A stretch of 64,000 nucleotides of DNA from Micromonospora orduensis (lineage in GTDB: Bacteria > Actinomycetota > Actinomycetes > Mycobacteriales > Micromonosporaceae): assembly GCF_006228125.1 (NCBI RefSeq), contig NZ_VDFY01000162.1:1-64000 (forward strand). The letters run 5' to 3'. The stretch's first letter is position 1, and each line of letters starts with the position of its first letter. The notes under the pieces are model-generated. The model was not told the DNA's origin. It searched no databases and was given only the letters and a program-made list of their open reading frames with translations. Made by a program: the position numbers and the translations under genes. This document shows, piece after piece, positions 45,571-55,728 of the stretch.

Positions 45571-46960
45571 CGGAGAGCCGGCCGAGAGGCTCGTCGGGCG
45601 CGGCGACGCCGTGCGCCAGCAGCGACAGGAATCGGCTGGACACCTCCGCCACGGTGGCCGGGTCGAAGGTCTCGGCCTCGTAGTTCCACTCGCCCGCGTA
45701 CCCGCCGTCCCGGCCGGCCACCAGGTTGAGCTGCAGCGCGAACTTGGCGTACCGCTCCGGAAGGCGGATGACCTCCGCGGTGACGTCGGGCAGCGAGAAC
45801 GGCTCCCACCTCATGTCGTCGACGACGATTGCCACATCGCACGGCGGCGGCGCGTCGGGAGCGGTACCCACGCGCGCCATCTGGACGATCGCCGAGTACG
45901 GAACGCCGCGATGCTGCATGGCGCCCAGGATCTCCGCCTTGGCGCCCCTGGCGAGTGCCCGGAACGACATGTCCGCCGTGACGGCCAGTCGCATCGGCAG
46001 CAGGCTGATGAGGACGCCGATCATGTCGTCGACCTCGGCTGTCCCGCGCAGCGACACCGGCGTCCCGAAGATCACCTCATCCGACTCGCCGTACTGCCAC
46101 AGCAGCGCGGCCATCGCCGCCGCGAAGACGCCGAACGGTGTGGTCCGCAGTGTCCGGCTCGCGTCGCGTACCGCCTGGCCGAGTTCGGGGCCGATGTCGA
46201 AGGCGTGCCGTCCGGCTGTCGCGTTCCGACGACGGGCGTACTCCGGCCACCAGGCCGGAAGCGTGCCCGAGAGTGCCCCGTCGTCGTCCGTCGCCGCCTC
46301 GGATCCCGGCCAGGTCGGCGGGATGGTGCACGACCGGGGCGCGTCCCGCACCCGCTCGCGCCAGTAGTCGAGGTTCGTCGGGTCCAGCCCCACGGCCCGC
46401 TGGGTGACGGCGAGTTCGCCGGCCTGCACCGGCAGCGGCTCCAGACCGGGCTCCTGGCCGCGTACCCTGGCGATGTAGAAGTGCTTGAGCTCCCGCTGGA
46501 AGATGTTCAGCGACCAGTCGTCGATGACGGCGTGATGGAGCTGCACCACCAGGACGACCTCGTCCGGGGACACGCGGACCAGCCACGAGCGCATGGGCGA
46601 CTCGCCCAGGTTGAGCGGTTTGCCGACGATCCGGCCCAGCTCGTCGTCGAGCGCCGCAGGCGGGCAGGAGAGCTTCTCCAGGCGTACCGGATCCGGGCCG
46701 GTGACCAGCTGCACCGGCTCCTCGTTCCACTCGGTCAGCCGGGTGCGGAGCACCTCGTGACGAGCGACGATCTGACTGAGCGCCCATTCGAGCGCGTCGA
46801 CGTCGAGTCGCCCGCTGATCCGGCACACCCAGGCTTCCACGTGCCGGGACGATCCGTCCCACACGGCGTCGTCGACCCACAGCCCCTGCTGCTCGTAGCT
46901 CATCGGGTAGATCCGCGAGCGCGTGCCCGCGGCGGGGTTCGCGTCCAGTTCACCGCTCAT
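45545..46960 (-). CDS. Free-standing NRPS condensation domain
   Basis: 471 residues forming one condensation domain: YPMSYEQQGLWVDDAV (C1), ARHEVLRTRL (C2), QLHHAVIDDWS (C3; HHxxxDG with the final Gly replaced by Asp, catalytic His143 kept), YWRERVRDAP, FGTPVSLRGT (C5) and the GVPYSAIVQ region. Stand-alone C proteins act in type II NRPS systems, joining an aminoacyl-PCP to an amine or alcohol of another partner, as in C-1027. It overlaps the A-domain gene by 11 bp upstream and the TEII gene by 26 bp downstream. Together with the discrete A and PCP it makes a complete type II module; the acceptor is unknown. Confidence 0.92.
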   Translation of the reverse strand: MSGELDANPAAGTRSRIYPMSYEQQGLWVDDAVWDGSSRHVEAWVCRISGRLDVDALEWALSQIVARHEVLRTRLTEWNEEPVQLVTGPDPVRLEKLSCPPAALDDELGRIVGKPLNLGESPMRSWLVRVSPDEVVLVVQLHHAVIDDWSLNIFQRELKHFYIARVRGQEPGLEPLPVQAGELAVTQRAVGLDPTNLDYWRERVRDAPRSCTIPPTWPGSEAATDDDGALSGTLPAWWPEYARRRNATAGRHAFDIGPELGQAVRDASRTLRTTPFGVFAAAMAALLWQYGESDEVIFGTPVSLRGTAEVDDMIGVLISLLPMRLAVTADMSFRALARGAKAEILGAMQHRGVPYSAIVQMARVGTAPDAPPPCDVAIVVDDMRWEPFSLPDVTAEVIRLPERYAKFALQLNLVAGRDGGYAGEWNYEAETFDPATVAEVSSRFLSLLAHGVAAPDEPLGRLSDAAGHGRA

Positions 46961-48533
46961 CGGTGCGCCCCGCCCGGACTCGGGTGGCGGGCCGCGAGAT
47001 CCGGGCGATCTCGTGCAGCGCCGCGCGGTCGACCTTGCCGTTGGCGGTCACCGGATACTGCGTCAGACCGCGAATGGTCTGCGGCACCAGGTACGCGGGC
47101 AACAGCCGACGCAGTTGATCGTGCACCCGCAGGGGATCGTCCGATGGACCGGACGGATCGGCGTCCGATCTCGGGACCAGGTACACAAGCGCCAGCCGGA
47201 CCGGGACACCGTCGCTGTCGGTCACCGCGAAGGCGATGCAGTTGCGGACGCCCGGCAGCGAGCCCGCCACCGACTCGATCTCGGCGAGTTCGATCCGCTG
47301 CCCGCTGATCTTGATCTGGCGATCGCGCCGGCCCCGGTAGTGCAGGACGCCGTCGTCGTCCCACACCCCCACGTCGCCGGTCCGGTAGATCCGATCCGGG
47401 ACCCCGTCGATGTCGACGGTCGGGAACTTCTCGCGGGTCAACTCCGGCTGCGCCAGGTAGCCGTTCGCCAGGCCCTGACCAGCGATGCAGATCTCGCCCT
47501 CCCGACCGGGCTCGCAGCACGTGTCGCGTTCGTCGAGCAGCACCACGCCGGTACCCCGTACCGGCGTGCCGACCGGCACTCCCCCGGGCACGTCGCAGTC
47601 CGCCGGCACCAGCCGCCGCAGCGTGGTGATCATGCAGCTCTCGGCCGGTCCGTAGGCATTCCAGAGCGGCAGGTCGGGATGGTGGGTCAGGAAGCCGCGC
47701 ATGTGCTCCGGCGACGCCTTCTCACCACCGGTGTAGACGTGGGCAAGGCCGTCGAAGCAGTCCGGCGCCTCGTCGACGAACAGGTTGAACACCGACGTGG
47801 TGATCCATAGTGTGTCGACGCCGTGCCTCGACACGACCTGCCGCAGCGTGTTCGGCAGCAGGTAGCTCTCCGCGACCAGCACCACGGTGCCGCCCGTCGT
47901 GAGCTGCCCCCACAGCTCGAACGCGTACATGTCCCAGGGCAGCGCCGCTACCTGCGGCGTCGCGTGGCCGGGACCGAAGCCGTCGAGGCCCTCGGGGCCG
48001 AAGAGCCGCGTCACCGCCTGGTGCGGCGACAGCACGCCCTTGGGGACGCCCGTCGTGCCGGACGTGAAGAAGACCGTCGCGGGCGAGTCCGGTGGCACCG
48101 ACGCCGGGTCGAACGCCCGGGCGCGCCACGCCGCGTCGTCGATGCCGCCATCCGAGGGCTGGTACCTGTCGAACCGACCGTCCCACTGGTCGTCCGCGGT
48201 GACGATCACCGCCGGCGCGATGAGATCGATGATGAGTCTCTGGCGCTCCGCCGGCCAGTTCGGGTCGAGATTCGTGTAGGCCGCGCCGGTCTTGAGTACG
48301 GCCAGTTCCAGCGCCACCATCTCCGGCGAGCGGTCCAGCAGGATCGGTACGACCTGCCCCGGCCCGACACCGCGGTCGGCCAGGTCGGCGGCGTAGGTGT
48401 TCGCGGCCGTGTCGAGCGTGCGGTAACTGATCGCGCGGTCGTGCCAGACCAGTGCGGGCGCATCGGGGTCGCGCGTCGCGTGCGCGGCGACGGCGTCGTG
48501 GATCAGCGGCTGGGAACTGCTCGGAGCGCTCAT
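46950..48533 (-). CDS. Free-standing NRPS adenylation domain
   Basis: 527 residues, a complete A domain: SYRTLDTAAN, FFTSGTTGVPKG, WDMYAFELWG at A4, TGGEKASP, NAYGPAESC, YRTGDVG, GRRDRQIKISGQRIELAE and TANGKVDR. All catalytic motifs look intact. Selectivity positions by eye are D-M-F-W-Y-G-A-M-I-K, which I cannot match to a known amino acid. The Asp235 equivalent suggests an alpha-amino acid. Its start overlaps the PCP gene (ATGA) and its stop overlaps the C-domain gene, so PCP, A and C are translationally coupled. It may also load the carrier domains of the neighbouring NRPS protein whose own A domain is degenerate. Confidence 0.94.
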   Translation of the reverse strand: MSAPSSSQPLIHDAVAAHATRDPDAPALVWHDRAISYRTLDTAANTYAADLADRGVGPGQVVPILLDRSPEMVALELAVLKTGAAYTNLDPNWPAERQRLIIDLIAPAVIVTADDQWDGRFDRYQPSDGGIDDAAWRARAFDPASVPPDSPATVFFTSGTTGVPKGVLSPHQAVTRLFGPEGLDGFGPGHATPQVAALPWDMYAFELWGQLTTGGTVVLVAESYLLPNTLRQVVSRHGVDTLWITTSVFNLFVDEAPDCFDGLAHVYTGGEKASPEHMRGFLTHHPDLPLWNAYGPAESCMITTLRRLVPADCDVPGGVPVGTPVRGTGVVLLDERDTCCEPGREGEICIAGQGLANGYLAQPELTREKFPTVDIDGVPDRIYRTGDVGVWDDDGVLHYRGRRDRQIKISGQRIELAEIESVAGSLPGVRNCIAFAVTDSDGVPVRLALVYLVPRSDADPSGPSDDPLRVHDQLRRLLPAYLVPQTIRGLTQYPVTANGKVDRAALHEIARISRPATRVRAGRTDER

Positions 48534-48820
48534 GCCTCGGCCGCCAGCACGGACTCGGACCGCACCCGGAGGGCGAAATCCGCGACCACGTCGTTGATGA
48601 ACAGCCAGGCCGGCTCCGCCCGCCAGCCGCGCTCCTGTGCGAGGCGAGCGCAGATCTTGATGGCCGCGAGTGAGGTGCCACCGAAATCATAGAAACTGTC
48701 GGTACGACCGACCCGGTCGACAGCCAGTACGTCAGCGATGATGCGCGCGATCGACTGCTCCACTTCACCATCCGGCTCTATAAAGGCACTGTCAACGAAC
48801 TGTTCCCTGGATTCACTCAT
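48530..48820 (-). CDS. Free-standing peptidyl carrier protein
   Basis: 96 residues, one carrier domain: IARIIADVLAVDRVGRTDSFYDFGGTSLAAIK, with the phosphopantetheine Ser near position 50. Helix 1 and the GGTS loop are intact, so it should be functional after phosphopantetheinylation. It is encoded 50 bases after the PCP-C-A-PCP gene and overlaps the A-domain gene by 4 bp, so that A domain is the likely loader. The VDRVG string before the active site is shared with the carriers of the neighbouring NRPS protein. Confidence 0.93.
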   Translation of the reverse strand: MSESREQFVDSAFIEPDGEVEQSIARIIADVLAVDRVGRTDSFYDFGGTSLAAIKICARLAQERGWRAEPAWLFINDVVADFALRVRSESVLAAEA

Positions 48821-48870
48821 CGAGATCCTCTGGTCGAGTCCACGATTGTCGATTGACGGTGGTGTCGGTG

Positions 48871-51800
48871 CTACTCACCCGTTGCGGACGACCCGACCCG
48901 TGCGTCGGTGGAGACGTCGCCCAGGTGTGCGCTCACCGCGCCCACCGACGGGTTGGCGAAGAAGCTCTTGAGGGGCAGCTCCACACCGAAACGCTCCGTG
49001 ATCCGCGCGACGAGGACGGCCGCCAGCAGGGAGTGCCCGCCCAGATCGAAGAAGCTGTCGCCGACCCCCACCCGGTCGACGCCGAGCACCTGCGCGAACA
49101 ACTCGCACAGGACCTCCTCCTGCGGCGAGGCCGGCGTCCCGTCACCAGCATCCGCCGCCGGAGCGGGTGAGGCCTGCTCCTCGATCTGCCCCGCGAACTC
49201 CAGGGTCCCGTCCGGACGCCACCGGACCAGATCGCCGGTCCGGTACATCCGCTCACCCACGCCGAACGGGCATGCGACGAACCGCTCGGCCGTCGCCCCC
49301 GGCCGACCCAGGTACCCCCGGGCGAGCGCCGCACCGGCCACGTACAGCTCGCCGTCGGCGCCCGGCGGCACCGGCCGCAACCGGTCATCGAGCACGAACA
49401 CCCGCGTGTTCCAGATCGGACGCCCCATCGGTACGACGAGACCGCTGTCGTCGCCGGCGCGATGCGCGACACAGCCGACAGTGCACTCCTCCGGTCCGTA
49501 CTCGCGGTGGATCTCCGCACCGCCGCGCGACCAGTCGTGTGCCAGCGACGACGGAAGGGTCTCACCGGCGACGACCAGCACCATCGACCGTTCGGTCGCC
49601 CGATCCTCCTGCCCGGCCATCGCCCGCAGGTCCGAGGGCTTGAGCCGGACCGGCGCCACCGGACCCGCCGCGCCATCGAGGAGTGCGGTCAGCGGCTCAC
49701 CGCCCTGCGGGATCAGCGCGACCGTGGCCCCGGCCAGCAACGGCACCAGGATCGAGCTGATCTCGGGGCCGGACGACACCGGGGCGGCCACCGGCGCCGT
49801 GCTTCCCGCCTCGACGCGATAGGTGGCGGCGGCCCAGGCGCAGTAGTTGACGACGCTCCGGTGGGTGACCGTGACGCCCCTGGGGGTGTCCGTCGGGTCG
49901 GCGGGGTAAACCACGTACGCCGGGTGGTCGGGACGCAGCGCGGCGGCCCGCTCGTCGTCGGCGAGGGCGGTCCCCGGCACGCTCGCCAGCGCGGCGCGGG
50001 TGGTGGGGTCGTCCAGGATCATGACGGCGGGACCGCCCGCCGTGGGTACGCCGGCGGCGGTGGCCCCGTCGGTGAGCAGGACCGTCGGCCGGGCGTCGGC
50101 GAGTACGAGGTCGATCTCCCCGGCGGGCCGGTCCAGATCGACCGGCAGGTACGCGGCGCCGGCCTTGAGCACACCGAGCAGCGCGATGGCCAGCAGCTCA
50201 CCGCGAGGCAGAGCGACCGCCACCGACTGCTCCGGACCGACCCCGCCGGCGGCTAGGTGCCGGGCGAGCTGGTTGGCGCGGTGGTCGAGCACCGCGTAGG
50301 AGAGGCTGCTCGCGCCGGAGAGCACCGCCGTGGCGTCCGGCGTCCGGGCTGCCTGCTGCTCGAACAGCTGCGGCAGGGTGTGCTCGGGCACCGACCGGCC
50401 GGTGTCGTTCCACTCGTGCAGGATCCGCTGCCGCTCGGCGTCCGCCAGCAACTCGTACTCGCTGACCGGCCGGGACGGGTCCTCGACGACCTGGCGCAGC
50501 AACCGCGCGAGCCGGTCGGCGAGGGCCTCGACCGTCGACTCGTCGAAGAGGTCCTGCGCGTACTCGAAGGTGCCACGGATACCCGCCGACGAGCCGTCGG
50601 CGTGGTGCATCGGGCGGACGAAGAGCGACAGGTCGAACTTGGTCGTCTCATGGCCGAACAGCTCAGGCTCGATCCGCAGGCCGGGCAGCTCCCAGCGGCG
50701 GGTGACCGCGTTGTCGGAGACGAGCATGACCTGGAACAGCGAGTGCCGGGACACCGAACGGGCCGGGTTGAGGATCTCGACCAGACGCTCGAAGGGCACG
50801 TCCGGGTTGGTGTACGCGGCGAGGTCGGTCTCGCGGATGCGGGCCAGCAGCTCGGTGAAGCTCGGGTCGCCGCTCAGGTCGGCGCGCAGCACGAGGGTGT
50901 TGACGAAGAATCCGACCAGGTCGTGGACCGCCTCGTCGGAGCGGCCGGCCACCGGCGTGCCGATCGGGATGTCGGTGCCCGCGCCGCAGCGGGACAGCAG
51001 GGCCGCCAGCCCCGCGTGGAGCACCATGAACAGCGTCGTCTTGTGCGCGCGCGCCAGCGCCTCCAGGCCGCGGTGCAGCCCGGCGTCCAGGGTGATCCCG
51101 ATGGCGCCGCCACGGTCGGTCGGTTCGATCGGGCGCGGCCGGTCGTACGGCAGCTTCAGCTCGTCGGGCAGGCCCCGCAGGGCCGAGGTCCAGTAGTCCA
51201 CCTGGCCGGACAGGAGGTTGCTCGCCTCGACGCTGTCGCCGAGCAGGCCACGCTCCCACATGGTGTAGTCCGCGTACTGGACCGGCAGCTCGGCCCACCC
51301 CGGCGCCTGGCCGCCCGCCCGGGCCCGGTACGCCTCGGCCAGATCGCGCATCAGGATCCCCATCGACCATCCGTCACAGGCGATGTGGTGGGTCATCAAC
51401 AGCAGTACGTGCTCCTCGGGCGCCAGCCGGAACAGCCAGGCCCGGACCGGCAGCTCCGTCGTCAGGTCGAAGACGTGTCGCGTCGCGTCCTCCAGGAGCC
51501 CGGGCAGGGTCGCCTGATCCGCCTCCACCACCGTCACGTCCGGCGCCTCTTCGTCGGCGTCGACGATCCGCTGGTAGGGCTGACCGGCCACCACCGGGAA
51601 GACCGTGCGCAGCGACTCGTGCCGCCGGACCACGTCCCGCAGCGCCGACTTCAGCGCCGCCGCGTCCAGCCCGCCCTCCAGCCGCCAGGCGAACGGCATG
51701 TTGTAGACCGGGCTGGGTCCGTTCAGCCGGGCCAGGAACCACAGTCGCCGCTGCGCGAACGACAGTGGCAGCCGCTCGGGTCGCGAGGTGGGCACCAGTG

Positions 51801-52134
51801 GGGGCCGGGAGTCGCCGGCCTCGCCCATGGCCCTGGCCAGCTGCGCCACGGTCGGGTTCCAGAACAGCGCGCGGACCGGGACCTCCACGCCGAACACGGC
51901 CCGGATGCGGCTGATCAATCGGATGGCCCGCAGGGACTGGCCACCCAGATCGAAGAAGCTCTCCTCGACGCCCACCCGGTCGACGCCCAGCACCTGCGCG
52001 AACAGCTCGCACAGGATCTCCTCCCGCGGCGACGCCGGCTCCCGGCCGCGAAGCTGAACAGCGACATCCGGAGTCGGCCGCGGCCTCCGGTCCAGCTCCC
52101 CGCCATCGGCGTCGAAGCGATTAGCCATGGTCAT
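48871..52134 (-). CDS. NRPS protein PCP-C-A(degenerate, truncated)-PCP
   Basis: 1087 residues. PCP1 (about 35-105, FFDLGGQSL with Ser 67), condensation domain (about 115-540, HHIACDG about 246-252, C1 [15 protein letters not shown]), A-like domain (about 560-978) and PCP2 (about 995-1065, FFDLGGHSL). The A-like domain is broken. The phosphate loop reads [13 protein letters not shown] instead of TSGSTGxPKG, the A4 Asp region reads SSGPEISS, and after LEFAGQ the whole C-terminal subdomain (A8 hinge to A10 lysine) is missing, running straight into a linker and PCP2. It cannot be expected to adenylate. The two PCPs are near copies around [14 protein letters not shown], which suggests duplication. 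PCP2 must be loaded in trans, perhaps by a discrete A domain downstream. Start at 52134 fits the ribosome site best. Confidence 0.9.
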   Translation of the reverse strand: MTMANRFDADGGELDRRPRPTPDVAVQLRGREPASPREEILCELFAQVLGVDRVGVEESFFDLGGQSLRAIRLISRIRAVFGVEVPVRALFWNPTVAQLARAMGEAGDSRPPLVPTSRPERLPLSFAQRRLWFLARLNGPSPVYNMPFAWRLEGGLDAAALKSALRDVVRRHESLRTVFPVVAGQPYQRIVDADEEAPDVTVVEADQATLPGLLEDATRHVFDLTTELPVRAWLFRLAPEEHVLLLMTHHIACDGWSMGILMRDLAEAYRARAGGQAPGWAELPVQYADYTMWERGLLGDSVEASNLLSGQVDYWTSALRGLPDELKLPYDRPRPIEPTDRGGAIGITLDAGLHRGLEALARAHKTTLFMVLHAGLAALLSRCGAGTDIPIGTPVAGRSDEAVHDLVGFFVNTLVLRADLSGDPSFTELLARIRETDLAAYTNPDVPFERLVEILNPARSVSRHSLFQVMLVSDNAVTRRWELPGLRIEPELFGHETTKFDLSLFVRPMHHADGSSAGIRGTFEYAQDLFDESTVEALADRLARLLRQVVEDPSRPVSEYELLADAERQRILHEWNDTGRSVPEHTLPQLFEQQAARTPDATAVLSGASSLSYAVLDHRANQLARHLAAGGVGPEQSVAVALPRGELLAIALLGVLKAGAAYLPVDLDRPAGEIDLVLADARPTVLLTDGATAAGVPTAGGPAVMILDDPTTRAALASVPGTALADDERAAALRPDHPAYVVYPADPTDTPRGVTVTHRSVVNYCAWAAATYRVEAGSTAPVAAPVSSGPEISSILVPLLAGATVALIPQGGEPLTALLDGAAGPVAPVRLKPSDLRAMAGQEDRATERSMVLVVAGETLPSSLAHDWSRGGAEIHREYGPEECTVGCVAHRAGDDSGLVVPMGRPIWNTRVFVLDDRLRPVPPGADGELYVAGAALARGYLGRPGATAERFVACPFGVGERMYRTGDLVRWRPDGTLEFAGQIEEQASPAPAADAGDGTPASPQEEVLCELFAQVLGVDRVGVGDSFFDLGGHSLLAAVLVARITERFGVELPLKSFFANPSVGAVSAHLGDVSTDARVGSSATGE

Positions 52135-52448
52135 CCCCATCCTGGCTGGAACAAGTCGAATCGCGCTGGTCACGCAACGGGTGCAATCGGCTGCCCGCGC
52201 GGTTGCGCGCAGCTCTCTGCGAGCGTCGCAGCCGTACGGCGCGTAGCCATCTCCGTTCTTGCGGCACGCCGCGGTGGGCCGGTCCGGCCCGCCGGGCAGC
52301 TACGGGGAGTCGCTGCGGGTCGTCCCCCTCCGCACGGGCTCGTCGAGCTGGTCCGGCAGACCGTCCCGACGGACGACACCGCGACGACGAACAGCACCGC
52401 CCGGCGGGTGGCTCCCCGCGCGGGACGGTGCTGTCCGCGTCTGGCAGG
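52135..52448. other. Intergenic region within the minus-strand block
   Basis: 314 bases between the class III aminotransferase and the PCP-C-A-PCP gene. No convincing gene is present. It may hold a second promoter for the NRPS genes; I cannot define one. Confidence 0.35.
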
Positions 52449-53825
52449 TCAGGAGTTCAGGGTGCCGTCCGTGCCGAGCCGGGACAGGACCTCGACGGTG
52501 GCCTCGGCGGCCCGTGCCGCCTCGCCCTCCTCCAGCACCAGCGGCGGCGCCATGACGACCACCGGGCCGTAGGCCCGGGCGATCACCCCGTGCGCCTGCT
52601 GAAGCTCCTTGACCACGCTGCTGGCAACGGGCGGCGGCATCGGCTCGCGGGTCGTGCGGTTGGCCACCAGCTCGATGCCGACCGTCGCACCCGTCACCCG
52701 GACCTCACCGACGGCGGGCAGCTCGGCCGCGGGCGCCAGCCCCTGGCGGAGCCACTTGCCGATCAGCAGGGACCGCGGGACCAGCCCCTCCTTCTCGATG
52801 ATGTCCAGGTTGGCGAGCGCCACGGCGCACCCCACCGGGTGGCCGCAGTAGGTGAAGCCGTGCAGGAAGCCGTCGCCGCCACCGACGACGTCGCCGATCT
52901 CGTCGCGCATCAGGGCCGCGCCCAGCGGCGCGTACCCGCTGGTGATGCCCTTGGCGGTGGTGATCACGTCGGGCGCCATGCCGCGCTCGGGTGAGGCGAA
53001 CCAGCTTCCCGTCCGCCCGTACCCGGTGACGACCTCGTCGGCGATCAGCAGGATGCCGTGCCGGCTCAACACCTCACGTACCCGGGGCCAGTAGTCCGGC
53101 GGAGGCTCGACGACACCGCCACCGCCCATCACCGGCTCACCGATCATGGCAGCGACCCGTCCGGGGCCGATCTCCTCGATCGTCTGCTCCAGCTCGCGCA
53201 CCAGGAAGTCGGTGATCGGTTCGCCGCCGTACATCTCCGGGTGGAACGGGAAGGGGGGCGACACCTTGCGGACGTGCGGCAGGGTCGGTCCCACCCCGTG
53301 GTGGACGAAGTCGAAGCCGGTGGCGCTTCCGCCGCCGTACGTCGAGCCGTGGTAGCCCATCTGCCGCGAGATGATCCAGGTACGGTCCGGCTCGCCACGC
53401 CGGCTGTGGTAGAGCCGCACCGCCTTGATCGCCATGTCCACCGCCTCCGAGCCACCGGAGGTGTACAGCACCCGGTTGAAGCCCTCCGGCGCGAGCGTGG
53501 AGAGGCGCTTGGCGAGCTGGATCGACTGGTCGTTGGAGAACTCGGAGAAGCTGGTGAAGTACGAGAGGCGCCCCACCTGCTCCGCCATCACCTCGCCCAG
53601 CTCCACGCGCCCGTGGCCGACCTGCGCCAGCCAGTTGCCGGCGCCGGTCATGTCCAGCAGTTCGTTGCCGCGGGCGTCCCACACGGTGGAGCCCTTACCC
53701 CGGACGATGACGCACCGGTCGGTGCTGCCGCCGGACAGGAGCGGGTGGATGAGATGCCGCCGGTCCAGATCCTCCAGTTCGTCCGGCGAGGTGGACAGCG
53801 CCGGCGTGGCCTGACTGATCGTCAT
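52449..53825 (-). CDS. Class III PLP aminotransferase
   Basis: 458 residues of the omega-aminotransferase (class III) family: VWDARGNELLDMTGAG, LYTSGGSEAVDMAIK, YHGSTYGGGSATG, EPVMGGGGVVEPP, LIADEVVTGYGRTG, and the PLP lysine in TTAKGITSGY (about 290), then GFTYCGHPVGCAVAL. These enzymes transfer omega- or beta-amino groups, so it could make a diamino acid, a beta-amino acid or a terminal amine. ATG at 53825 has AGGGAG upstream. It lies 63 bases after the GMC oxidoreductase gene; oxidation by the GMC enzyme of an alcohol to an aldehyde followed by transamination here would be a sensible sequence (inference). Confidence 0.93.
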   Translation of the reverse strand: MTISQATPALSTSPDELEDLDRRHLIHPLLSGGSTDRCVIVRGKGSTVWDARGNELLDMTGAGNWLAQVGHGRVELGEVMAEQVGRLSYFTSFSEFSNDQSIQLAKRLSTLAPEGFNRVLYTSGGSEAVDMAIKAVRLYHSRRGEPDRTWIISRQMGYHGSTYGGGSATGFDFVHHGVGPTLPHVRKVSPPFPFHPEMYGGEPITDFLVRELEQTIEEIGPGRVAAMIGEPVMGGGGVVEPPPDYWPRVREVLSRHGILLIADEVVTGYGRTGSWFASPERGMAPDVITTAKGITSGYAPLGAALMRDEIGDVVGGGDGFLHGFTYCGHPVGCAVALANLDIIEKEGLVPRSLLIGKWLRQGLAPAAELPAVGEVRVTGATVGIELVANRTTREPMPPPVASSVVKELQQAHGVIARAYGPVVVMAPPLVLEEGEAARAAEATVEVLSRLGTDGTLNS

Positions 53826-53888
53826 GAACTATCTCCCTTGTGACGTGGTGGTCCGATGTCGCGACGCCGTTGGCGCGACGCGCTCCCG

Positions 53889-55469
53889 TCAGCCGCGCGC
53901 CGCGGCCGCCGCCGCCCGCGGCAGCGGCGCCATGCCCCGGATCAGATCGGCGGCCTTCTCCGCGATCGCGATCGTCGGCGCGTTGGTGTTGCCGCTGACC
54001 AGCGTCGGCATCACCGACGCGTCGACGATCCGCAGGCCCTCGGCGCCGAGCACCCGCAGCTCCGAGTCCGTGACCAGGCCCATCGCGCACGAGCCGGCCG
54101 CGTGATAGGAGGTCTGCGTGTTGCGCCGGAGGAAGTCGCGGATGTCGGCGTCCGACTCGGACGCCGGCACACTCAGCGGTCGCTCGGTGAACGGGCCGAG
54201 CGCCGAGCGTCGGGCGATGCTCAACGCGACCCGCACGCCCACCACGGCGGCCTCAAGGTCGGCGTCGTCGGCGTAGTAGTTGTGCGTGATCCGCGGCTTG
54301 GCCGTCGGGTCGTCACCGGCGAGCGTCACGCTGCCGCGACTGCGGGGCTGCAACACGAACGCCCCGAACGAGATGGCGTGCTGGTTGGGGAAGCCGAGGC
54401 CACCGTCCGCGAACATCACCGGCAGCGAGACGAACTGGAGGTCGGGCGTCGGCAGATCGTGGCGTGAACGGATGAAGCCGCCCGCCTCGGGCCCGTTGGA
54501 GGTCAGCGGGCCGGACTGCTGCTCGGCGAACTGCCGTTGGTGGCGCTCCTCGCCCGCGGCGAGCAGGCTCACCGGCTGGGAGTGCCCGTAGACCAGCCAG
54601 AACTGCGGATGGTCCTGCAGGTTCTGGCCGACCTGCGGCTGGTCGGCCACGACCGGGATGCCCAGCGCGGTGAGCAGGTCGGCCGGCCCGATGCCGGACA
54701 GCATCAGCAGTTGCGGCGAGTTGTACGCGCCGGCGGCGAGGATGACCTCACGCTCGGCCCTGATCGTGAACTCGCCGTCGGCCCGCTGACCGGCGACGCC
54801 GGTGGCCCGGCCGTCCTCCATGACGACGCGGTGCACCTGGACGCCGGTCTCGATGGTGAGGTTCGGGCGTTCGGCCGCCGGATGCAGGTAGGCGGCGGCG
54901 CTGCTGCACCGCATGCCGTTTCGCTGCGTCACCTGGAAATACCCGAAGCCGTCCTGATCCGGGCCGTTGAAGTCGTCGTTGGCCGAGTAACCGGCCTCGA
55001 TGGCGGCGGCGATGAACGCGTCGGACATCGGATTCCGGGAACGGTTCTCGCTGACCGCGAGCGGCCCACCGGAGCCGTGATATCCGGAGGCGCCGCGTTC
55101 GTTGTCCTCGGCCCGGACGAAGTAGGGAAGAAGCTCGTCGTAACTCCAGCCGGGCTGGCCCCAGGAGTCGTAGTCCAGCCGATTTCCGCGGACGTAGATC
55201 ATGCCGTTCATGGAGCTCGTGCCGCCCAGCACCCGGCCCCGCGGGAGGTAGATCCTGCGGTCGGCGCAGTACGGCTCGCCGTGGCTGTCGTAATCCCAGT
55301 CGACCTGCGTCCGGAAGAGCTTGGCTCCCCCGGCGGGCACGTGGATGTTCGGGGATGTGTCCGCCGGCCCGGCTTCGAGCAGGCAGACCTTCACGTCCGG
55401 GTCCTCGCTGAGTCGCGCCGCGAGAACGCATCCGGCCGAGCCGCCGCCGACAATGACGTAGTCGTACAA
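53889..55469 (-). CDS. GMC-family FAD oxidoreductase (choline dehydrogenase-like)
   Basis: About 526 residues with all GMC features: YDYVIVGGGSAGCVLAARLSE, LPRGRVLGGTSSMNGMIYVRG, MRCSSAAAYLHP, VILAAGAYNSPQLLMLSGIGP, the C-terminal His of SYHAAGSCAMG and the Asn of VSGNTNAPT. It oxidises an alcohol to aldehyde or ketone with FAD. TTG at 55469 is preferred: homology begins there, GGGGG lies eight bases upstream, and the longer frame from 55526 would run through a perfect palindrome that looks like an operator. It is the first gene of the long minus-strand block and is divergent from the dpgC-like gene. Substrate unknown; it precedes a class III aminotransferase. Confidence 0.92.
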   Translation of the reverse strand: MYDYVIVGGGSAGCVLAARLSEDPDVKVCLLEAGPADTSPNIHVPAGGAKLFRTQVDWDYDSHGEPYCADRRIYLPRGRVLGGTSSMNGMIYVRGNRLDYDSWGQPGWSYDELLPYFVRAEDNERGASGYHGSGGPLAVSENRSRNPMSDAFIAAAIEAGYSANDDFNGPDQDGFGYFQVTQRNGMRCSSAAAYLHPAAERPNLTIETGVQVHRVVMEDGRATGVAGQRADGEFTIRAEREVILAAGAYNSPQLLMLSGIGPADLLTALGIPVVADQPQVGQNLQDHPQFWLVYGHSQPVSLLAAGEERHQRQFAEQQSGPLTSNGPEAGGFIRSRHDLPTPDLQFVSLPVMFADGGLGFPNQHAISFGAFVLQPRSRGSVTLAGDDPTAKPRITHNYYADDADLEAAVVGVRVALSIARRSALGPFTERPLSVPASESDADIRDFLRRNTQTSYHAAGSCAMGLVTDSELRVLGAEGLRIVDASVMPTLVSGNTNAPTIAIAEKAADLIRGMAPLPRAAAAAARG

Positions 55470-55728
55470 TCCGTCTACCCCCTTGAATTCGTCGCGGGAT
55501 GAGCCGATGTCTGCGACATCGGCCACTCACGCTCCAACCAGAAGCCAGAACAATCCTGTTCGGCCGGGCCGGGGGCCACATCTTCGCGGTTGCCCACTCG
55601 CGCCGGGAGCGCCCCGACACCCGGGCTCGTGGACGGTTTCGGGTCGAGCCGCACGTTCGGAGAATCGCCCCTCGTGTCACCGAACTTATTGTCAGACCGG
55701 CGTTTGACATCGGTGACTGGAGGCGAAT
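55470..55728. promoter_or_regulatory. Divergent promoter region, GMC block / dpgC block
   Basis: 259 bases between two divergent biosynthetic blocks, so it should hold both promoters. It contains the 21-base palindrome at 55503-55523 and TTGACA at 55704-55709. The latter is too near the dpgC start to act as its -35 box in the normal way. Confidence 0.5.
55503..55523. promoter_or_regulatory. Perfect inverted repeat, probable operator
   Basis: GCCGATGTC-TGC-GACATCGGC: 9-base perfect arms around 3 bases. It lies 34-54 bases upstream of the preferred GMC start and about 200 bases before dpgC, a fitting place to control both directions. Confidence 0.5.
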
